The notes under the pieces are model-generated. The model had not been told where the DNA came from, did no database searches, and saw only the letters and a program-made list of their open reading frames with translations. The position numbers and the translations under genes were made by a program. Shown piece by piece: positions 13,306-24,788 of a DNA stretch of 64,000 bases (position 1 is its first letter; every line of letters begins with the position of its first letter). This DNA is from Hemileia vastatrix (Eukaryota; Basidiomycota; Pucciniomycetes; Pucciniales; Zaghouaniaceae), in contig JASXTE010000228.1 in the NCBI GenBank assembly GCA_030280995.1, forward strand, positions 1 to 64,000. Direction: 5' to 3'.

Positions 13306-13517
13306 TTAGAGAATTGGAGATCCGGAAGACCCAACTTTGCTACCCCAATAAAGCCTACGCAAGAGCACGCCAATGGGATTGGGTGCCGCATCTAGAAGAA
13401 GCCTCAGAAGAAGATGAAGAGGAAAGAATGTAGGAATCCAGAAAAGAAGGACTTACCAAAGCCAAAGAACCAACGAGGTATGAAAGAATGAAGTAAGAAG
13501 GTTGAATGAGAAGTCAT
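13306..13517 (-). CDS. Possible small spliced protein (48 residues)
   Basis: An ATG at 13517 opens a short exon (13457-13517) ending in FFGFG at a strong GTAAGT donor. A second exon (13306-13391) after a pyrimidine tract and TAG acceptor continues in phase as DAAPNPIGVLLRRLYWGSKVG and stops at 13306. Fungal small mitochondrial proteins often look like this: compact, aromatic, with Arg before a short hydrophobic stretch. I do not recognise the family. Chance is a real alternative given the short length. Confidence 0.2.
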
Positions 13518-14165
13518 GAGAAAGAAATCAAAGTTTAGGGAATCGTTGGAAGTTGAAGAGAAGTAGCGGAAGATTGGAAGTATAAGTTGAAGAAGGGGAT
13601 CAAAGGGTTGAATACGTTGAATCGAGGGATGTTTGATTTCTATAGTGATTTCGTCGTAGTAGATTGTCGTAAAGTGATGCGGTTGAACACTTCACCCAAT
13701 TCGAAGATTGAAGAAACGGTTGAACGCTTCGAGTTAACTGAACTGATCACGGAAAAGGACAGTTGAACCTTCTGGATTGGATTCTTCTTGATTGGAATTT
13801 GAGAAGTGATTGCTGTGGATTGTTTGGTTTGGTTTGCGCTTCTGTCCGGGGACTTTCCCATCAGTACAAAGACTGATTTGCGATCTTTTGCTTGTCGTCT
13901 TTCTTGCAGAGAAGAAGAAGAAGAAGAAAGAGAAGGAAGAAAGTGAGAGCAAGACAGAATCGAAACGCCGAAACGCGGATCATTCTCTACCTTCTTCATT
14001 TCGTTCTAACTTTTCTGCCTTCTTCCCACACATCAAGATGGTTTCCAAAGTGATCATCTGCTTTGATCCAATCCACAACTCGTTTAGAGATCAACCACAC
14101 TCAATATCGAACCAATAGACGAATTCAAACCAGCCTTGAAAATCATCAGAGCTGCTCTTCGTGCA
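13518..14165. other. Intergenic/leader region before the duplicated gene
   Basis: Contains a plus-strand ATG at 14038 (MVSKVIICFDPI), whose frame closes at 14118 but could be an N-terminal exon of the next gene if an indel or intron lies near 14090. A minus-strand ORF at 13640-13999 has no recognisable content. Confidence 0.3.
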
Positions 14166-15584
14166 ATGGAAATCGATCCTGAATCTTCAGACGATTACGA
14201 GCTCAGAAGATGCAGATGCAACGGAGAAGGAATAGTGGCAGAAGAGGATCTGGTAGCTAGAAGATTGAAGGTCCAAGACATGAAATGGAACGATGTGGAA
14301 AGACTCTTCTTGAGAAAGGTCCAAGTCGAAGAGACGGAGATCGAGATGGAACAAGACGAAGATATCAAGGTCAAGTTTGAAGAGTCAGAAGATGAAAACA
14401 AGTTCATAAAGGAGGATTGGGATGAAATGCATTCTGAAAATGACGATGACGAGAACGAGGAGAAGCTCTTGGAAGCCAAAGGTGAAGAAGATGATGAGAA
14501 GGAGAATACGGAGGACGAGGAGTGGAGACCTACTGAAGATTATTGTGAGTCTCAAAAATTTCAAAGAAAAGAAGCTCTTTTGGCCGAATCGTGCAGATAG
14601 AAATGTCACTGACCTTGTAGAACCCGACGACGCATGCAGGGAAACTTCAATCCGAGATCTCTACGCTTCTGGGAGGAGATCATTGGCAAGGTCAACTTGC
14701 GGACAAGTTTGGCTGGCCTCAGATGAAGTACGGCAAGCTGAAGTGTTTCAAGGATACTCTGGCTAGTTCTCTTGAGATACCAGGCTATTTTCAAGAGGCC
14801 CAAGGACTGTTGAACGGGGACTTCATTGAAGCTCTCCATAGAGTATTTATCACCCGAATCAACAAGTGGGCATTTTTGGCTCAATCATCTCATTCTCTTG
14901 GGAGGAGAGATGCTGACAGAGCGCTCACTCTTTTGAAACAGAAGATGACAACCGACAGTGAGTTTTGATCTCTCCGACTCACAGGCTCACCCCCTATTCC
15001 TTCTCCTGAGAGTCTACCTATAAGTGCAAAGAAGACTTATACTTCATCCTCTTTTCTCCTGGAATCTTTCCAATCCAGTGTCATGGGATGAGATCCTGCC
15101 TCTTCCGTCCCTTCAAATCCCTTTCCCTTTGCTAGAAAAGATGTTTCCTCTGACAGAAAGTGGGCTCTCTTCTAATGCCTTGCGGGCTGCCAGGATCATT
15201 TCGTTTCTTTGGCAAAACGACCAATGGATTGTTCAATTGCAATCTTTTCCTGAGTTTTCTTCAGCCTTTAGCAGCGGAGGTTCTAGTGACATTCTCCACC
15301 ACCTGTCCAGGATTGGTGCTCTTACGCAAGTCAAAGGAAAAGATTTTCCCAAAGGAATTCCTCCAGTTGCACTAGAAGCTTTCAAGGAGACACTGAAACC
15401 ACAACAACCACCATCTACACCTGTTTGTGTTCTTCAAAGAATCTTGAGAACCCTCAACGAAGATTCTCCCAAGCCAAGAACAAAGAGCTCTAGGAAAAGA
15501 GCCGGAGGAACGCTGCAAAGAAAGCTTGCTCGGAGACAGCAATGGAACCTCCTCAAAAACTTGGAGTCATGGAGGAAGAACTAG
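14166..15584 (+). CDS. Unrecognised protein, first of two tandem homologous units
   Basis: The N-terminus (MEIDPESSDDYELRRC) leads into a Glu/Asp-rich segment ending at a GTGAG donor near 14546. A second exon, frame-ambiguous near 14620-14650, begins the repeated domain: SEISTLLGGDHWQGQLADKF, then helices. An intron (14958-15078, phase 1) is followed by SWDEILPLP, FPLTESGLSSNALRAARI and SFLWQNDQWI, then a Lys/Arg-rich tail stopping at 15584. The same domain order recurs in the next unit at 15727-16705 with the intron at the same place and phase. I do not recognise the family. Conserved Trp residues plus an acidic N-terminus and basic C-terminus would suit a nuclear or nucleic-acid-associated role, but that is inference. 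The start at 14166 is the first in-frame ATG after a stop near 14090. Confidence 0.5.
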
Positions 15585-15726
15585 AAGAGGGAGAGATTCG
15601 AGAAGTCAATGGCTGAGGAAGTCGAGAACAAGTCAGCAGTGCGTATCAATTGAAGAAGAAGAGAAAACCGCTCAGCTCACTTGCTAACTTGGATCTCAAC
15701 TTTTTGTATTCTATCCGATTCCAAAG

Positions 15727-16705
15727 GTCAGACCGAAAGTATTCAGCTGGATCAAGTCAATCAAATCTCAAAGCTTTTAGGTGGTAGCAAATGGCAAGAT
15801 CAACTTGTTGGAAAACAGAAACTTGTGGATCTTCGGAACGAAGACTGCTTGAACCACTTGCTTCAGCTGATAGAAACAGACCTGCAATCTCCGGGTTTCA
15901 TCCAAGAGTCTACTGGCCTCTGCAACTTTGATGTTCTTGAAGCAATCTCTAGAGCTCACGCCAAGCGAACAAATCAGCCAGGCCAGTGGATCACAACTTG
16001 GGAACATCTCTCCACGCTTCGACCAAGCGATTACAAGAACGCGAGTGTTCTCTTACAAAGGAAGATCAAAGTTAACTGTAAGAGCCTTTCTCAGCTTGGT
16101 CTGTTGCAAGCGCTTGTTGGCCGCACGCAGATCTGATCCTGACTTCATTGCCTCTCGTCTCTGCATGCTTGTCCTGTCTCTGCAGCCTCCTGGAAAGAAC
16201 TTCCTTCACCACCGGATCCTATTCCTTTTCTGGAGCTTGCGGAAAAGTTCCCTTTGCTTGACAGCGGTCTGTCTTCAAAGCATTTGATAGCTGCAAGGAT
16301 CGTTTCTTTCTGTTGGAAGAATGTGAAATGGATTTCCCCTTCGACTCCTGTGCCTGGATTCTCATCTCTTACAATGGAGTTTCCTGAGAGCGAGCTTGCC
16401 ATTCTTGCGCAGGTTGCTGCTCATTCGAAAGTCAAAACAGGAAATTTTTCTTCAAATGGATTCCAGCTTCAGTCATGAGAGCTCTTGAAGCGGAAGAGCT
16501 CAATTTGACCATTTTGGGCAGGGTGGATTCTCAATCTCTCCTCTCAAAGGCTCTGAGAAGACTTCGACCCAAGACGACGAAGAGACGAGGACGTGGACTC
16601 CGTGCAGGGAAGGAAAAGGGAGAGAAAAGGGCAAAGCTAGCTCATGAGGATGCGGAGAAAGAAGATGTGACACGAAGCGCTGTTCAAAGTTCCGAGCCAA
16701 AGTAG
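15727..16705 (+). CDS. Unrecognised protein, second tandem unit (possibly the same gene)
   Basis: Homologous to the unit at 14166-15584: SKLLGGSKWQDQLVGK matches STLLGGDHWQGQLADK, and FPLLDSGLSSKHLIAARI matches FPLTESGLSSNALRAARI. The intron 16078-16185 sits at the same point in the domain with the same phase 1. No ATG opens this unit. Instead a TGCTAAC branch-like motif (near 15683) and an AG at 15726 suggest an internal exon, with a GTGCGT donor near 15638 in the tail of unit 1. One gene carrying two repeats is therefore the simpler reading. A 1-nt deletion near 16455 breaks the frame; beyond it, PASVMRALEAEEL and a basic tail (RPKTTKRRGRGLRAGK) match the end of unit 1. Stop at 16705. Confidence 0.5.
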
Positions 16706-17286
16706 TTTTGATCTCTTTTGATGTTTGTAATCGACATTGTTTTTCTCTCTCTCTGCGTTTCGGCGAGTTCGAGGAACCACACGGACTCGAGTCTTCTCTT
16801 GACGTCTTATGGAAATGAATCTGAGAAAACACGCATCGAAAAGAAGATAAGTCAAGATCGTTCGTTAGATTGAAAGCTGCAGGAGAAAAAAGTACTTGAT
16901 TATAATAAAAGGCGAAACTCTTTGGTGTTGACGATGATGATGTCGAAGGGATAGATGGAATTAGATGAAGAAGAGGTTGTACAAGATGATACGAAGAGAT
17001 ATCTGAAAGACGTCTAAGCTTCCTAGATGGTGAATGATGATGATGAGGTTTCAAATTGATATGATGCTAGTCTAAATACCGAGAGGGAAAGGTATAGCGA
17101 AGACGAGAGAGTATGTTGACCAAAGAGATTGATGTTTTTGAGTGAAGGTGAGAAACGAGCTTCTGTTTGAAGAATTGAGATCTTGAACAGAAAAGAATGC
17201 AAATGGGAAACCGAAAAGGGAAAGCCTTGAACTAAGAGTTAGACAGCAGAGATTTGATTCTTGAGTAAACTTGGGTGAAAGAGAAT
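16706..17286. other. Convergent intergenic stretch
   Basis: 3' flanks of the duplicated gene (+) and the sugar transporter (-). No convincing gene. An overlapping minus-strand ORF (16500-17054) is mostly the reverse of the coding tail and is rejected. Confidence 0.4.
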
Positions 17287-20219
17287 TTACGAAGAGCCAC
17301 TGGCAGAAGAAGCTGAAGTCCTCTTTGCAGCTTTCTCTTCAGTCATGTCTTCCTTGACATCAGCAGCTGCAACTCTTCCAGATAGATTGGTTCTGGTCTT
17401 TTCGAGATGTTCCTCACCGAATCTCTTGATGAGTTCGGCATCGAGTTCGTCTGAAGTGAGATGTGGCTTGGTGAGAGATAGATAACAAGCGGTAGTCATC
17501 ATGTACTTGGCGTTCCACCATTGACCTTCGTGAGATTCGGCGACTGTTTGAAGAGAAAGAAAGGTAGAAGGAGAGGTTAGAAGACGAAAAGGCGGAGGCG
17601 GAGACGAGATGAAGACGGAGTCCCATTCGAAAACTCACAGATCAAGTCCAATTCTTCAAGACCACGACGTTTGGTTTCTGGGAAGAAGGCCCAAATGACT
17701 GGAATGAAAGCCATGTTCAAGACTGCGAAGATCTGAGAAAGAGAGAAAGATGAGAGAGGGCGAGAGAGATATGGCAAAAGAGCGAGATGTCAGATGCAAA
17801 GGCTCCACTCTCTCCTCGAGGTAACGTGCCTTTCCCAAAATACTCACAATGTAAGTCTGATAACGAATGTTCTTGAAAGCAGGAGGGGTAATCATGACAA
17901 TCAAAAAGTTGAATAACCAATTGGATGAAGTAGCGATGGCAGAGGCTGGAGCTCTGATACGGATCGAGGTAATCTCAGGTGGGTATAACCAAGTCATTCC
18001 CAACCATCCGAATGCGAACATGGTGTTGAAGAAGTAAAGGAAGACTGCAGCTACGTAACCGAAAGCTCCACCATCTCCTTCAGGTCTCGTGTCGACTACT
18101 GAAATGACACCAGCCAAGATAGCCATCGAAGCGCTCATCATGAAAGCGGTAGACATCATGAGGTTTCTACGTCCGAGAGTGTCGATCATGAAGAGAGCGA
18201 CGATGGAAGCTGCGAAGTATTCAGTTCCGTTTCCAGCAGCTAAGAGACGAGCCAAGTTGTCATCTGGTTGAATAGACTTGAAGACAGTGGTAGCGTAGTA
18301 AGTGATCAAGTTGATACCAGAAAGTTGTTGGAAAGCTTGAGCGACGAATGCTGAGAAGATTAGAGTAGTGATGAGGAGACGATTTCGAGTCAGAACAGAC
18401 GTCGAAAAGCGATGTAGAGCTCAGCTAAAGCAATCGAAGCTAAGATAGAACTCACCAATAGTAGTACGGTAGAAGTTTTGTTCTGGACCATTAGTGAGAA
18501 GTTCCTTGTAAGAGAACTGAATGAAGAAAGAAGAATGCAAGAAAGCGAATGAAAAGAACGATTCGAGGTCAGCTGAAAAATTCGAAGGAGGAACAAGAAC
18601 TTGCTCTGAAAGGCAAGCAGTAGAACATTGACTCACGTCTCCCATGAGTTTTTCGGAAGCACCAATGGATTCTTCCAATTGACGAACGACAGTCATGATT
18701 TCTGGATCGTCGACAGTAGTTCTATCCAATTGAGCCAAAACCTTTGCAGCTTGTTCGGATTCTCCTTTCTTGATCAACCATCTTGGACTTTCTGGAAGGA
18801 TCAAGATACCAATAAGGAGGAGACCAGCGAAGGCAGCTTGGAAAGCGATTGGGAATCTCCATTGAACTTCGTTGTTCTTGATTTGGAAGAAACCGTAATC
18901 AGTCCAGTAAGCGATCATGATACCACACGAGATCAAAGAACCTTCGATGAGAACCAAGAGACCTCTGTTGTGAGCTTTGGAGAGTTCCGATTGCCACATT
19001 GGAATGGTACTAGTGTTCATTCCGTTACTGAGAGATTCGAAAGGACGAAAAGAGAAGAGGAAGAAAGGTGAGCACGAAAGAACACTTCAGATAGATCAAG
19101 AGTAAAGAAAGTGGTGACTCACCCGATACCAGTAACGATACGACCGACAGTGAACTGAGCGAGTGTGAAAGCTGAAGCCATGATAGCGGAACCGATGATC
19201 ATGATGGTAGCACCGAGAGCGATAGAAGAACGACCTGGAAAGATGTGACGAGATCAGGAGGAAGGGAGAGAAAAGGTTCAATAAGAGCCAGATTTGCGAG
19301 ATGTGAACCAATTCGTTCCAATTACTCACGACCAACAGCATCTCCTTTCCAGAGAACCATGAGAGAACCAAGAAGAGCACCAATTTCGTAGATAGCAACA
19401 ACTACTCCTTGAACGTTGGTGTCGAAGTTATCGGCCTTTTTTCCGTCTGGGAATTCACCAATGGCAGGGAATTGCGATTGCGAATTCGTCTTCGGTCAAG
19501 AGACCAGACATGACTCCCTGATCATAACCGAAGAGAAGCTGAAAGGGGATGGGAGCAGAGGGAAAAAGGATGGAATGAAGATGAGCGAGCAAGTTCGCAA
19601 CACACTCTCTTCCAAACAGTAAGGAATACTGCTAGAGGGAATGATTATTGAAGATCGTTTTCTCAATCAACAGTAGAGCAATCTCCAACCCTCGTTATTG
19701 AAGAGCGTCGCTTTTTCCTTGTCAACCCAAGATGGCCAAATTTTTCCTTCTGCCTACTCCACCAAACATTGTCAATTCTCCGTAGACGTCAAAAGGCATT
19801 GAGCTGCGATTCGATGATACTCACGAAACCTAATGATATGCAAAGGATGGGAATAGCATGATAGAAAAAGGAGGAGGGAGGATAGTGAAGAGTAGCAAAG
19901 GAGATGAAGAAAAGTGAGTTGTCAGAAAGTTGAAGCCGTAGGCAATGGTGAAGGAACAGATATGAGATCGATTGATTGGGTTGAGAGAGAGGGCAATGTT
20001 TGTTGGTAGAGATGAGTATCTCGTGATGTTGGAGTAGCTCTCTCTTGCATAAAAGATGAACAGAGAGAGAGGCTCGACGACGATGAAGAAAAGGAGGTAT
20101 AGGACAGAAAAAGAAGGGAGTTGAAGAAACTTACCCATTCCAGAAGTGAGAGCAATCATTGCAGTCAAGGCTCCTCCTTTGAAAAAGGTTCCAGTAAAGA
20201 CTGGCAATTGGAACACCAT
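17287..20219 (-). CDS. MFS sugar transporter, 9 exons including a 5-nt microexon
   Basis: Twelve-helix hexose/sugar porter of the plasma membrane. Motifs: LLFGYDQGVMSG (TM1), GRRSS (loop 2-3), PESPRWLIKKG, QQLSGINLITYY (TM7, sugar-binding QLS), PETKRRGLEELD (C-terminal PETK). Exons: 20135-20219, 19825-19829, 19330-19538, 19123-19234, 18637-19027, 18456-18516, 17848-18350, 17639-17732, 17287-17543, about 572 codons. Every junction keeps phase. The 5-nt exon GTTTC is needed to join MG to LLFGYDQ as GGFLLFGYDQG; skipping it leaves exon 1 (phase 1) incompatible with exon 3 (phase 0). One frame lesion lies in exon 3 near 19468-19485 (GCAATCGCAATT), equal to one extra base; on either side the protein is normal. 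The substrate cannot be read from sequence. Confidence 0.9.
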
Positions 20220-21094
20220 CTTTGTTGTAGGCGACTTGGTTTGAGCTTTGTTAGGGTTGGTTGATGTGGATAAGTTGAGAAGGTGGAAGTAGAAGGAAGG
20301 GATTGGTTACCAGAAGGAGAAGAAGAAAGTAATGACAGTTAAAGATTGAGTTCTTTATCCAATGAATCTGCCTTTATTCAAAGATGATGATGAGATGATG
20401 GTAGGTGTTGAGGAGAAGAGATGAAAAGGGAGCCAAAGTCGACTCCTATTTCTTCGAGCCTAATCTTCCCCTCCCTTCAGACCAAAAAGTCTCAGTCTCT
20501 TCCGCCTCTCTCCAACCACATGGGATTCTCTAGCTTTCCCTTAGAAAAATCCCCTTGGCGTGTCTACCAATGCATGGGAGCCAGAACATCAGAGGGAGGT
20601 GGATTTCAATCAAAACCTGGATCTTGGTCGCGATGACGTCGTCCAAGTGGCAATGGCAACCGTCGGCCCCGTAGCGCCACATACATAGACCCACCCCCTT
20701 CCTCTCTTCCAATCAAAGTCAATATCAAAATAGCTCCCACTTTCTCAACAGTGGTTCAACGTGAGGTTCCTAGACACTTTGTGGGGAACCACAACTTCTC
20801 AAAGATGTAAGTGCTTGCCTCTCTTGACTCTTCACCTCTCTCTTTCTGCGAGTGGAGATGACTTGCCGTTTTGTCAGAACATCTCGATTGCAAAAAGAGG
20901 GTCCATCCAGTCCTTATCGGACCGGAAGCAAGCGGCAAGTTCGTCGATCCTTCGTTTCAAAAGCCCGTCATGAGGTCATGGAAGTCATGGAGATCAACTT
21001 TCTCTCTGCTCCATTCCCTTTCCAAGGTCATTCTAAAGCCATCGATTGGATGATCACTTCATTTCTGAAGAAAATTGAATAAAGATTACATCTC
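20220..21094. promoter_or_regulatory. Upstream region of the sugar transporter / 3' flank of TIM21
   Basis: 875 bases without a credible ORF. It must hold the sugar transporter promoter. A TGACGTC motif (CRE/ATF-like core) is at 20634-20640, within a locally GC-rich patch (20630-20700). Its use is not demonstrated. Confidence 0.35.
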
Positions 21095-22746
21095 TCATCT
21101 CTGAATCTCTCCCTTTTTAGTGACCCAAATCCTACTCCTCATCGAAGATTCAGAAGAAGGAACGTCTATGAACAATTTATTCCATTGAAGGATTCCATTT
21201 TCATCCTTTATCAATTCTCCATGAACTTCACCAGAACTAAAAGTCCCAGGTTGAAGTTGAGCTTTAGTAACTTTATTGATGGAATCCATCGAAGATGTAG
21301 CTAAACCTGAAAACGAACCGAAAGTTGAATTGAAGAATTTCCCAATCCAACTACTTGAACTACTACCATTACCTTCTTCTTCATTACCATTACCATTATG
21401 ATTTGAATCTTGATCTCCACCACCTAATCTAAAAGCTTTCGCTAAATCCAATTTCTTTCTCAATTCATCATCTCCATCAGCCATATTTTCTCTCCAATTC
21501 TCTCTTAATTCATAACTCCAATCTTTAACTCTCTCCCAAATCCAACTTGAATTCTCAACTATAAAGTATCTTGATTTTTCTAATATCGATAAATCTCGAT
21601 CTTTATCCCTAGATTCCAAAAAGAATCTTAATAACATGATTTCCTTTCCTGATGAATCGAAAGTCATTCGAGATGAGACTTGTTGATGTCTACCACCGTT
21701 TCTAGAGGGTAGATTGGTGATACCTGGTAATTGAGTTGAAGAAATTGATGAGATGGAAGTGTGGAATCGATAGGGTGGTAGGAGATGTGAAGCGACCTGT
21801 AAAGGGGAAAGAAGAACAGAGACGCAGACGAGGAGAGAATGATGAGATGAAGAGACCGAGGTATGGAATGTATGCCCACTTATCAGCTCCGTCACTCACT
21901 GCTTCACTATTCTTGACTAGTTTGCAAGCTTCTCCATAGACTACGGTTGGAGAATTTGGAGAGAAGAGCTCTGAAGCCAGACCATAGACGATGATGAAAG
22001 TGAAGGTGGCTCCTGCTATCACCAAGATGGTCCCTGGAGGAGAAGAGGGTAGCTCTGGCGACTGTGATCGATGATGGAGAATTTTCAAAGAGTGAAGTGC
22101 GAGGATTGAAAGAAACGTCAGAAGTCAAGATAGATAGACAATTGAGCAGAGAAGAGAACAAAAAAGCAGATGATTGAGAAGACGATCATTCTGCCTTGTC
22201 TACTCAAGATGCATGACCTCTTTGACATTCTTCAATTTCAGAAACTTTGAGCTGTTCTTTCCCAATTTCAATCTACAAGTAGTTGAAGAGAAGCAGACGA
22301 GCACAGTTCTCAATCTTCTGATCCACCTTCTCCCACCAAGACTCACCTTTCTGACCTGCTCCAATCTCCTTCCAATCCTTACCCTCAGCAGTGATTCTAC
22401 TAGTGAAACCCTTCCTCCTCCCACTATTCATTCTCAAAGAAGTGTCGCCGAGCATTGAGCTAGACAATCCTCCACTGGATAGAGCTCTCAGAGTTTCATT
22501 TGCATTTGCATTTGGATCTGCCACTTTTGTCTGAACGCTGGATGATTTCGAGTTGGCCGAGGATCTTAGTTGATCCAATATTTCACGTTGTTGAAAAGCA
22601 GTTCGAGAAGTGGAAGCGGAATTCGAGTTGAGATTGGAATCAGTAGAAGAGAAACATCTCGAGAGAGACTGCGTCGATTTGTAGATTGAGTTGAAGTGGA
22701 AGGATCGAGTGGATTTGAGAGTTAGAGTGAATACATTCACACTCAT
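21095..22746 (-). CDS. TIM21: TIM21-like subunit of the mitochondrial presequence translocase
   Basis: Tim21 sits in the inner membrane and links the TOM exit site to TIM23 and to respiratory complexes. Exon 1 (22347-22746) begins MSVNVFTLTLKSTRSFHF, an Arg/Ser/Thr-rich presequence-like N-terminus. Exon 2 (21900-22061) has a membrane segment (VIAGATFTFIIVYGLASELF) followed by SPTVVYGEACKLVKNSEA, characteristic of the family. Exon 3 (21095-21796) continues LLPPYRFHT, the conserved intermembrane-space core. The C-terminal domain is enlarged by a Gly/Asn/Glu-rich insert (about 21330-21440) before the last conserved strands (LQWNKLFIDVP, RIWVTKKG). One lesion in exon 2 near 22030-22050 shifts the frame between VARATLFSS and PGTILVIAG. 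The gene is divergent from the SDR at 22868. Confidence 0.8.
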
Positions 22747-22867
22747 TTTGCATAGAGCTGTAAACTGGGATTGAGAGTAGTAAGAGCTGGAGATGATGAT
22801 GATGGTCGAGCAGAAAGAAGTAAGCTCCAGTTCATCTTCTCTCCCAAACCCATCAAATCCGCTCTTT
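22747..22867. promoter_or_regulatory. Short divergent promoter, TIM21 / SDR
   Basis: Only 121 bases separate the TIM21 start codon (22746, -) from the SDR start codon (22868, +), so both promoters must overlap here. No TATA box is evident. Confidence 0.45.
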
Positions 22868-24318
22868 ATGGTATCTCAACGTCAACTAGCAAAGTCGAAT
22901 GAATCAATCAACATTGAGTAAGCATCTCATCCACAAATCTCACTCGCAGTAGCCAGCCAGTCTCATCTGAGTGTTCTGATAGAACAACACTAATCACTCC
23001 ACTATCTCTCCATCTCCCTCTCTTCTCCTTATCAATTCTCAGTGGTCAACGAACTTTAATCTCAGGTGGAACTCAAGGAATAGGTGCAGGTCTTGCCTTA
23101 CGTTTTGCTCTAGGTGGTTCTTCCATTTGGCTAATCGGTAGAAATCAATCCAAAGCTGACGATCTAATCGCTCAACTCAAATTAGCTTCTGCAGAAGCTC
23201 AAAGAAGAAGACAAGCAAATGGTTACCCAACAGAAAATGGTTCAAATTCAAAAGGAAAGGAGGTGGATCATCAATTCTTCAAGGCTGATCTCAGTAACGT
23301 GGATGAGATGAATAAAGTAGTGGAGCAGATTGCCAAACAGGCTGGAGAAAAGGGATCGATTGGTTGATTGAAACTCAAGGTGAGTAGATCAAAGAAGAAC
23401 TTGATTTGGATTCAAAGTCGAAAAAGTCGAAAATGAGAAGAAGGAGAGAGCTCAGGAAATGAGTGCCTTGTCAAGCTTTGTCATAATCATTTTCCCCCCA
23501 TTCATTTGAGTCTTACTGATCCGAACTTCTTCTCTTCTCTTCTCTGTTCCTTACTTCTTTTCCAACTCTTTCAAGGAGGACCTCCTAGCGGTACCTGGAA
23601 AGAACCCACCAATTCCAAATCTCCAGAATCAGCCTTCGCAGTCCAATGTCTTTCCAGATTCGCCCTAGCTTCTCAATTGACCTCAAGGGCATCTTGAAGA
23701 GAGGTGTAGTAATGATTGGAGCTCCAGGAGGTGGTGGAAAAGGTCCTCTAGACACTGAAGATTTGGACCTTTCGAAAGCTAGAGAACAAGGCAAATGGAA
23801 ACCTGGTCTCTTTGGTTTGATGAAATCTGGTGCTAGAGATAGTGCAGTTTTGGATAGTGTGACTCAAGTGAGTAGCAGAAAATTGAATCTTGGTCTCAAT
23901 TATCTTTGGATAATGGACGACGATTTGTATCTCGGAAGGATTCAAGAAGACTAAACCTCTTTCTTCGTATCTACCTATTTCTTCTCTCACAGACTTTATC
24001 AGAACGTCATCCAAACCTACTCTTCTCCCATTTGTTCCCAGGATACGTATCAACGGATTCACCGCCAATGTGGTTTCCCATTCCCATTACCTCAATTGGC
24101 TTCCATTTTCGGTCCTTACATTGGTTCTAACCTGGCGTGGGAGGTTATGCTGAAGTCCCTTTCTATCTCACAAGTCATCCAGATGGAAATCGATATTTGA
24201 GAGCTGGTGAAGCCAATCTTTTGAATCAGAATTTGAAAAGAGTCGATTGAGTCCTTGTGTGGATGATAGATTGACGAGGGAGAAGGTTTGGGAGGGATTG
24301 GAGAGTTGGTTGAAATAG
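22868..24318 (+). CDS. Short-chain dehydrogenase/reductase-like, heavily frameshifted
   Basis: Exon 1 (22868-22917) and exon 2 (23043-23379) join as INIDGQRTLISGGTQGIGAG, the Rossmann glycine-rich nucleotide-binding loop, followed by WLIGRN and a DLSNVDEM motif. Exon 3 starts at 23576 with GGPPSGTW, AFAVQCLSRFALASQL and VVMIGAPGGGGKGPLD. Exon 4 has HPNLLFSHLFPGYVSTD and GFPFPLPQLASIFGPYIG. The arrangement matches a fungal SDR subgroup that lacks the usual YxxxK block at its standard place; the substrate is unknown. The frame fails at about 23357, 23690, 24062, 24075, 24135 and 24248, i.e. four times in the last 200 coding bases. This looks like a decaying gene or a very poor sequence patch. 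The last coding-like stop is at 24316-24318. Confidence 0.6.
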
Positions 24319-24555
24319 AAAGAAGATTGGATTCAAGTCGTGTAAATAATTGGTCAGAGATGAGATTGGAAATGAAAATGTGATGATTGATAGGAGAACC
24401 TTCCTTTCTTTGATCGAGATGTGATTTTTGGTGAGGAATGCTATCGCATGTCAGGAAAAATAGCGCTCGAGAGCTGACACCCTCTCATGAACACCCTACT
24501 AAGGGAACTGTCCCATGGACGAATAAGGACTTTAAATGGCCTAGATCGACTGGAA

Positions 24556-24597
24556 ACGAGTCTTCCAAGGTGAGAGCGAGTCGGAAAGAGTCGATGG
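24556..24597 (+). repeat. Short interspersed repeat, copy 1
   Basis: Begins ACGAGTCTTCC and ends GTCGGAAAGAGTCGATGG. It matches the copies at 24731, 24899 and 26223 over the same two cores with a variable middle. Confidence 0.5.
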
Positions 24598-24730
24598 AGA
24601 GCAATGAAAGATTTCAGTTGGCAGCAAGCGCTCATCAATTTGACAGATTCCACTTCGTTCAAACTTAGCACCTCCAAGATCGTAGAGAATGTCCAACGCT
24701 CAAATACTTCCAACTCGTCTATAACTCGAA

Positions 24731-24768
24731 ACGAGTCTTTGGAGAGAAGAGTGAGTCGGTAACAGTCA
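24731..24768 (+). repeat. Short interspersed repeat, copy 2
   Basis: ACGAGTCTTTGGAGAGAAGA followed by GTGAGTCGGTAACAGTCA. It has the same layout as copies 1, 3 and 4 but a degenerate 3' core. Confidence 0.45.
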
Positions 24769-24788
24769 ACGACGAGCTTTCTCTCAAG

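Noticed and set aside
14166..16705. Tandem unknown protein as a transposase
   Set aside because: No DDE/DDD, RNase H or zinc-finger motif and no terminal inverted repeats. The shared intron position fits ordinary gene duplication better.
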